Source: Heterohyrax brucei (lineage: Eukaryota; Chordata; Mammalia; Hyracoidea; Procaviidae). From it: a stretch of DNA of 64,000 nt. A program made the translations under genes and the position numbers. The notes beneath the pieces are model-generated. The model saw nothing but the letters and a program-made list of their open reading frames with translations. It was not told the origin of the DNA and ran no database searches. The stretch lies in contig CM053141.1 in the NCBI GenBank assembly GCA_028571685.1, forward strand, positions 138,846,833 to 138,910,832, written 5' to 3'. Every line of letters begins with the position of its first letter. Position 1 is the first letter of the stretch. Below are positions 58,952 through 64,000 of the stretch, one piece after another.

Positions 58952-59130
58952 TATGGACTGAAGGGAAACCCTGGTGGCATAGCAGGTTAAGTGCTACATC
59001 TGCTAACCAAAAGGTCAGTTGTTGAAATCTTCCAGACACTCCTTGGCAACTCTATGGGGCAGTTCTACTCTGACGTCTAGGGTCACTATGAGTTGGATCC
59101 GACTCAACAGCGGCGGCAGGTATGGACTGA
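58952..59130 (+). mobile_element. AfroSINE with perfect 10-bp duplication
   Basis: SINE body 58962-59120: aaaccctggtggcatagcag, tgctacatctgctaaccaaa, ctatggggcagttctactct, actatgagttggatccgact and caacagcggcggc. The flanks tatggactga at 58952-58961 and 59121-59130 are exact. Confidence 0.95.
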
Positions 59131-62100
59131 GACATATAGTGAGCAAAATAGTAATGGCTTCAGCCATTAGTGAACTTGCCATCTGGTGAGAAAGGAAAAC
59201 TTTTAGTGTAAGAGTTGCAATAAGGTAAGTGCTACCAGAGAAGTGTGCCTGCTATGTTAAAAGCACACACAGGGTACTTAAAACAGATAAAGCCAAACAA
59301 AGATTTCTTAAAAAAAGTGATACTTGAACTAGTATCTAAAGAAATGAATAGGCACTAAGTCTGCCTTGTTAGTGACTGTTAATTTGACTAATTGACCACA
59401 GTTGAAGCATGAAGAAATACAGAGTTGACACTGTATAATAAAATATTAAAAATTTTGTTTTTATGAGTTCTTCACTGTACTTATTTGAAAAGAGGTAGAT
59501 TATCTCCTGAACTTAATTTTACTTCTTAAATGGATGTGATCCCCTCTGACAATATAGAAACATTATTGTCATAATCCTCCTTGAAAAATTGGTTAAGTCA
59601 GTTGGCTTCTGTTTCCTTTCAAAAATCAATATGACATCATGCAAAATGATGCAGAAACTCACATCCTTCTGCCAGTCCCATCAAAGAAATATTGTTTTCC
59701 AAAATTAAAATTGTGAATCAAGTCACAGGAGCATGTTGTCAAATAAATGAAGAATCATCACTTATATCACACTGCCAAATTATTGATAAGCTTAATTCCT
59801 CTAAATGCATTTAACTTTAATGGAGAGTAATACAATTTAATAACAACATAAATGGAATCATTTATCTTTCCATCCTTAGACATCGGGCAGATGTCTTCTG
59901 CTTAATACATCGTTTCAAAGGCATTTTTTTCCCTTCTCTTTCAGATTTATCTCTGCTCATTTCTATATATGTGGCTTAGTGAGTGATCTATATGTGCATA
60001 TATAATTAAATTAGTCATTAGGGATGTCGTTTTCATGATGGAAATCTCTGGGATTTGGTGTCTCATGTACCCAAAGCAATGGTACTGATATAAGCCATTA
60101 AAATTTGGTGATTATTAGTATATTAGTCAAGATTATTTCAGTTGTAAATGACATAAAACCAAACTCAAAAGATGAATTTACTAGCACTGGCAACTGGTGA
60201 GATCAAAGGGGAAGACTGATTTCTAGGCCTCAGAAAAGGATTCAGAGGTCTCTCTGCATCTCCTGGTTTGCTTTCCACATCTTTAGGTGAACTATCTCTT
60301 TCTGGGTGCCAAGGGGAAGTTGATGAAGCAACAGAGTAGGTTATCCAATGGTACAGGATGATTGTTAAGTATTTACCAATGGGGCAAGAGGCTTCAATAG
60401 AGCCTAAATTGGGATTTAGAGTCTCTAGGTGTCTATTCATGTGATCAGCGTCTTTTTTGGCTTGAGAAGAACTTTACAAGACTCCTGGGAGACGGGCACT
60501 GTGGTTGAGGCATAGTGAAGGAATCAGTGTTGTGTCTACCACATGACCCAAGGACTAGTTTTTGAGCACCTTTGGAAAATGGGATTAAAACAAAAGATGA
60601 AATAGTTGTTTTTATGATGGCTTTGTGAATTCTGCAGGGAATGTAATGCTGTTTTGGTGCATTAAAAGTAGAATAGCTTTGTAATGCTTCCTGGAAGCAA
60701 TATCAGTGTAAGCTAGTACAACATCTCACAGAGGAGCAATGATGAACAAAGGTTAGGCAGCAGAACCTACAAAAACAGGAACCTGTGTAAGGTGTAAATA
60801 TGTCAGAGACAGAAAAGTCAAATATTTTCCAATAAAATGAGCAATAGAAAAGTGGTAAGATGGCCCTCCATTAACAGTGGGAAACTTGTGAGACCTGGAA
60901 AACTAAGGCAAACCCAACAAGTTCCAGCTCTCACAGGTTTCATGTAGTTTCATTCTGGAAACACCCTCTGGAGACTCCCAAAGCTACTTGGGTCTTCGTG
61001 GCATAGGACCAGAGTAATGTGGATTATAGTAACAATAAATTCAGCTCTTTGTTTATTGAAGGGTATTCCTGATTAGTTTCATATGAGTAGATTAGATGAT
61101 CCAAAGTTTTCTTATGGGAGGAGGGTGAGGAAGGAACAACACGAAGAATGTGGTTAGAGTTCAATTTAGATAAGTGAATATAAAGATCCAAAAAAATAGA
61201 GCAGTCTGTATTAAATGTGTGTATTTGATAATACTCTAAAACATGCAGCTGATTTAGCAAGTCAATGGCATTATCACACGTTGGTTTTCGTTTACTGCCT
61301 GTAAGAAGTCATTTACTACTCAGTGTGAGCTTCCAAAGATCCCAGCACTAGAAACGCCACTTCCAGACATGCTGAAAATAACTGAGTGGTATCAAGATTC
61401 TTGAGAACACTCTTCGCTTATAACTTCCTTGGTTAAAAATGCTTAATTTTTTTTTTTTTGAGAAGTATAGAATGGGATTACAAGGATTTATACATTCAAA
61501 TCAGTCATGTGGTCTGTAAAAGTTAACTGTAAATTGCTATCTAGGTAAAAGCTGCTGTTACTTCTGTTCATATGAGCTGGAATCTTAAACAAAGCTACTG
61601 CCAGAAGAATGCTCATTAAAGTGGATTTAAGATTCCAAATGAAAAGTTACTGCTTTCAAAAGAGATAAGCAACAGCTAAGGCTCTACAATTATTTGAAGT
61701 TATTAAATTACCAATTTGGTTGTTATTATTATTTACTATCTTGGTTGTTTACTAAGTAAAGAGTATAAGGTATAATGTTTGAAATTAAACTGACAAAAAT
61801 CAGCCTAAAGCTATTTTCCACAGACATTTAAAAGTTCATGGTCTGCTGAGAAAACAGTGATGCATTCTGATGTCCCTTGTCCCAAATTCTTGACTTTTGT
61901 GAAATAGATAAACTACTTCATGTCTACAGAAAGGAAGAATTAGAATGAAGGTTAGATGATAAATTTTTAGCCACTAGTATCCAACCAAGAGGGGCTAACG
62001 TAGCTCTATCCTAATTTCTATGTATAATTATGTACTGTATCATTTGGGTATTATAATAATAAAAAATTTTATCTGTCCCTGGAGGCAAAATTGAGTTATG

Positions 62101-62632
62101 TTTTAAATGGCTATTGTCTTTGTTTTCTGCTTAGGTATGCATGTAATATGGTAGTATAATATGTATTCCACACTTGTTTCATTCCTGCAGAGAGATAATA
62201 TTTTTGCAGCTGACAGAGTAAAGACATTCTGTGCTTCCAGACTAAGAGAGAACATATTGGCAGGATAAAATACAGATGTTCCCACTGTTTTTTCTACCTT
62301 ATGGTGGTATTCACCAGAGATTAACTCTCATAGGCATATTTCCTTGTCCTAGTTTGGGCAGTTGAACACAGAAGTACACAGTAAATTCAGAATTTTAAAG
62401 GGTAGTTTCAAGAAAAGCATTTCACAATGTTTTTTTCTTTTTTTGGTGGGGGGGTTAGAGGGATAATTTCAAAATTTATTGCTCCAAAAAACTTTTCTTA
62501 TAAGAATGCTAGAATCAGAATAGCTTTCCTACTTTTCTGTGAGGAGAGAGCTTGGAAGTATATCTATTTTCTAAATAAATTTAATTATTGTTAAATGAGA
62601 GCCAAATATAAAATTTCTCTTATTGCATTGTA
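59131..62632. other. Unassigned DNA, longest unassigned block near the right end
   Basis: A/T-rich DNA with no recognisable exon or young repeat. Parts near 59400-60000 and 61440-61760 have runs of TAAT-type homeodomain-like words and no repeat signature. I cannot tell conserved regulatory DNA from neutral DNA by eye. Confidence 0.45.
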
Positions 62633-62822
62633 AACCCAATGTGATCGAGTTGATTCCAAGTCATAGCAACCCTACAGGACAATGTAGAACTGCCCCATAG
62701 AACTTACAGGGAGCACCTGGAGGATTTGAACTGCTGCCCTTTTGGTTAGCAGATGCAGCACTTAACTACTATGCCACCAGAGTTGCTATGATTCAGCTCA
62801 ATGGCTCTGGGTTTGTTTTTTA
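62633..62822 (-). mobile_element. AfroSINE with inverted 3' end
   Basis: Antisense SINE 62633-62785 (aacccaatgtgatcgagttg ... actatgccaccagagttgc) runs straight into a sense-oriented copy of the SINE 3' end, 62784-62822 (tgctatgattcagctcaatg, then gctctgggtttg). The two ends are therefore inverted repeats about 115 bp apart. Confidence 0.85.
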
Positions 62823-63289
62823 TCACAATGTAGGAAAAATAGATGGAAACTTCTTTGACAAAGCTGGCATCTAAACCACGTTTGAAGCCTTCCATTTTCC
62901 TATTCCAGAAAGAAAAATTTTAAAACATGCAAGCACATAAGAAGGTAATTTGTGTATCATCCTCAGAAACTTTTCATCCCTGTCCACCAAATAGAAGAAA
63001 GTTAGCAGGAAATGGGAGAAGAGGGAGTGAATGAGGGGGATGCTGATGAGCCATCACTTACCGCACAGGCCAGTTTGGGATATTCATCCTGGAAAGAAAA
63101 AATTCTTCATCTGTTAGGATAGGAGAAAAGTCATCAGACAAATGAAGAAATTTAGCGGTTCAAGTGAGATCATTCAGATTACATAGTCTCCAGTGAACTA
63201 GATTTCCCATAGAAAAAATCAGCAATGGGGGGCTGGGGGAGAGCCTATTTTCTTAGTCAAATTCAAAAGGATCTTATATTGATTTTTTT
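62823..63289. other. Unassigned DNA
   Basis: No gene or repeat recognised. Confidence 0.45.
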
Positions 63290-63805
63290 GTTTAAGTTCA
63301 TACTGCCACAGAAAAGTAAAAAAAAAAAAAATCTAGAAATAAAAAACAGGTCTTCGAAATAAAAAGGAGAGCAAGTCGAGGATATTCTTCAAGAACTGAA
63401 CGTCAACTCCAAGAGCTGCAAAAAGCCAACAGGCAGGAAATATCGAAGCAGGAAAAGCAATATTGTTTTAATCAGAATTCCAGACCAAAAAAAACTGCCC
63501 CCAAACAGTATGGCTGAGTGAGCACAAATAATCAAAGAAAATAAGACAAATTCTCTGGGTTCAATGATTCAGGCTTCACATGGGGAAGGCTTACCAAAGA
63601 GTGAGCAGGTATAGTGGAAGAGGAATTATACCAGATGGTTCACTGTATCTTGGATAGAGAACAAATGCAGCCAACCGGGGGGAAAAAAGTCACCATAGAA
63701 AATGTCTGAATGACACTGGACTTGTTTGAAACACTAATACAAAAAAACCCACAGGGATGAAAGCTCAGACTTCTGATGAAAAAACATTATGCTCCAAGAA
63801 TTGTA
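63290..63805 (+). mobile_element. Possible ancient L1/HAL1-like ORF1-side fragment
   Basis: A-rich sequence with gaaagctcagacttctgatg and ttatgctccaagaattgtat resembles the end of an old L1 or HAL1 ORF1 region. Weak evidence. Confidence 0.35.
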
Positions 63806-63998
63806 TACCAAACCAAAAAACAAAAACCAAACCCACTGCCATCAAGTTGGTTCTGACTCATGGTTACCCTGTAGGTCAACAGTAGAAGTGCCCCATAGAG
63901 TTTCCGAAGAGCACCTGGTGAATTTGAACTGCTGACCTTTTGGTTAGCCAACATAGCACTTAACCATTATGCCACCAAGGTTGCCTTACCAAACCAAA
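63806..63998 (-). mobile_element. AfroSINE with perfect 12-bp duplication
   Basis: Antisense SINE 63818-63986: aaaaccaaacccactgccat, caagttggttctgactcatg, agaagtgccccatagagttt, ggttagccaacatagcactt, atgccaccaaggttgcc. The flanks taccaaaccaaa at 63806-63817 and 63987-63998 are exact. Confidence 0.95.
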
Positions 63999-64000
63999 CT

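Overview
This is a gene-poor stretch of mammalian nuclear DNA, almost certainly from an afrotherian and most likely an elephant or close relative. The main clue is a tRNA-derived SINE of the AfroSINE type, present in at least a dozen copies. It carries the usual internal landmarks (ctggtggc.tagtggttaa near the start, ctatggggcagttctac in the middle, tcgctatgagtc near the end). The SINEs are mixed with RTE/BovB-clade LINEs, several L1s, MaLR-type LTRs and one ERVL provirus. I recognise no host protein-coding exon, no tRNA or rRNA gene and no CRISPR array. Every open reading frame I can identify belongs to a broken transposable element, and the other open frames are short and unrecognised.

Layout. 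1-2056: 5'-truncated antisense L1 (copy A). 2057-8922: mostly unassigned DNA with a GATA-type microsatellite. 8923-13000: AfroSINE, then an almost complete antisense RTE with a SINE nested in it, then another SINE. 15826-20875: two RTEs with facing 5' ends; the right-hand one is split by two LTRs. 20945-22078: nested ancient repeats. 22080-27817: antisense L1 copy B, which keeps its 5' UTR but has lost ORF1. 28225-38522: AfroSINEs, three MaLR-type LTRs, an L2, RTE pieces and two copies of a short RTE-derived element. 39640-41277: MaLR provirus. 41540-46815: antisense ERVL provirus. 47132-54293: antisense near-full-length L1 copy C with an exact 11-bp target-site duplication. 54600-59130: SINEs, old L1 pieces, a MIR and an RTE. 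59131-64000: mostly unassigned DNA with two SINEs.

How the elements relate. The 3' end of the AfroSINE resembles the 3' end of the RTE, as expected if the SINE is copied by RTE machinery. The L1, RTE and ERVL coding regions all carry frameshifts, stops or catalytic substitutions, so none looks autonomous now. Who is nested in whom gives a relative age order: L2, MIR and ancient L1 oldest, then RTE and ERVL, then LTRs and many AfroSINEs.

The observations I consider most worth checking are: (i) two ~380-bp elements of opposite orientation made of an RTE 5' end fused to an RTE 3' tail at the same junction, which points to a propagating non-autonomous family; (ii) L1 5' UTRs built of ~200-bp tandem monomers whose number differs between copies B and C; (iii) very small or rearranged insertions, including an L1 fragment inside L1, a 29-bp SINE tail with an 8-bp duplication, and a SINE with an inverted 3' end. 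I saw no new multi-gene system.
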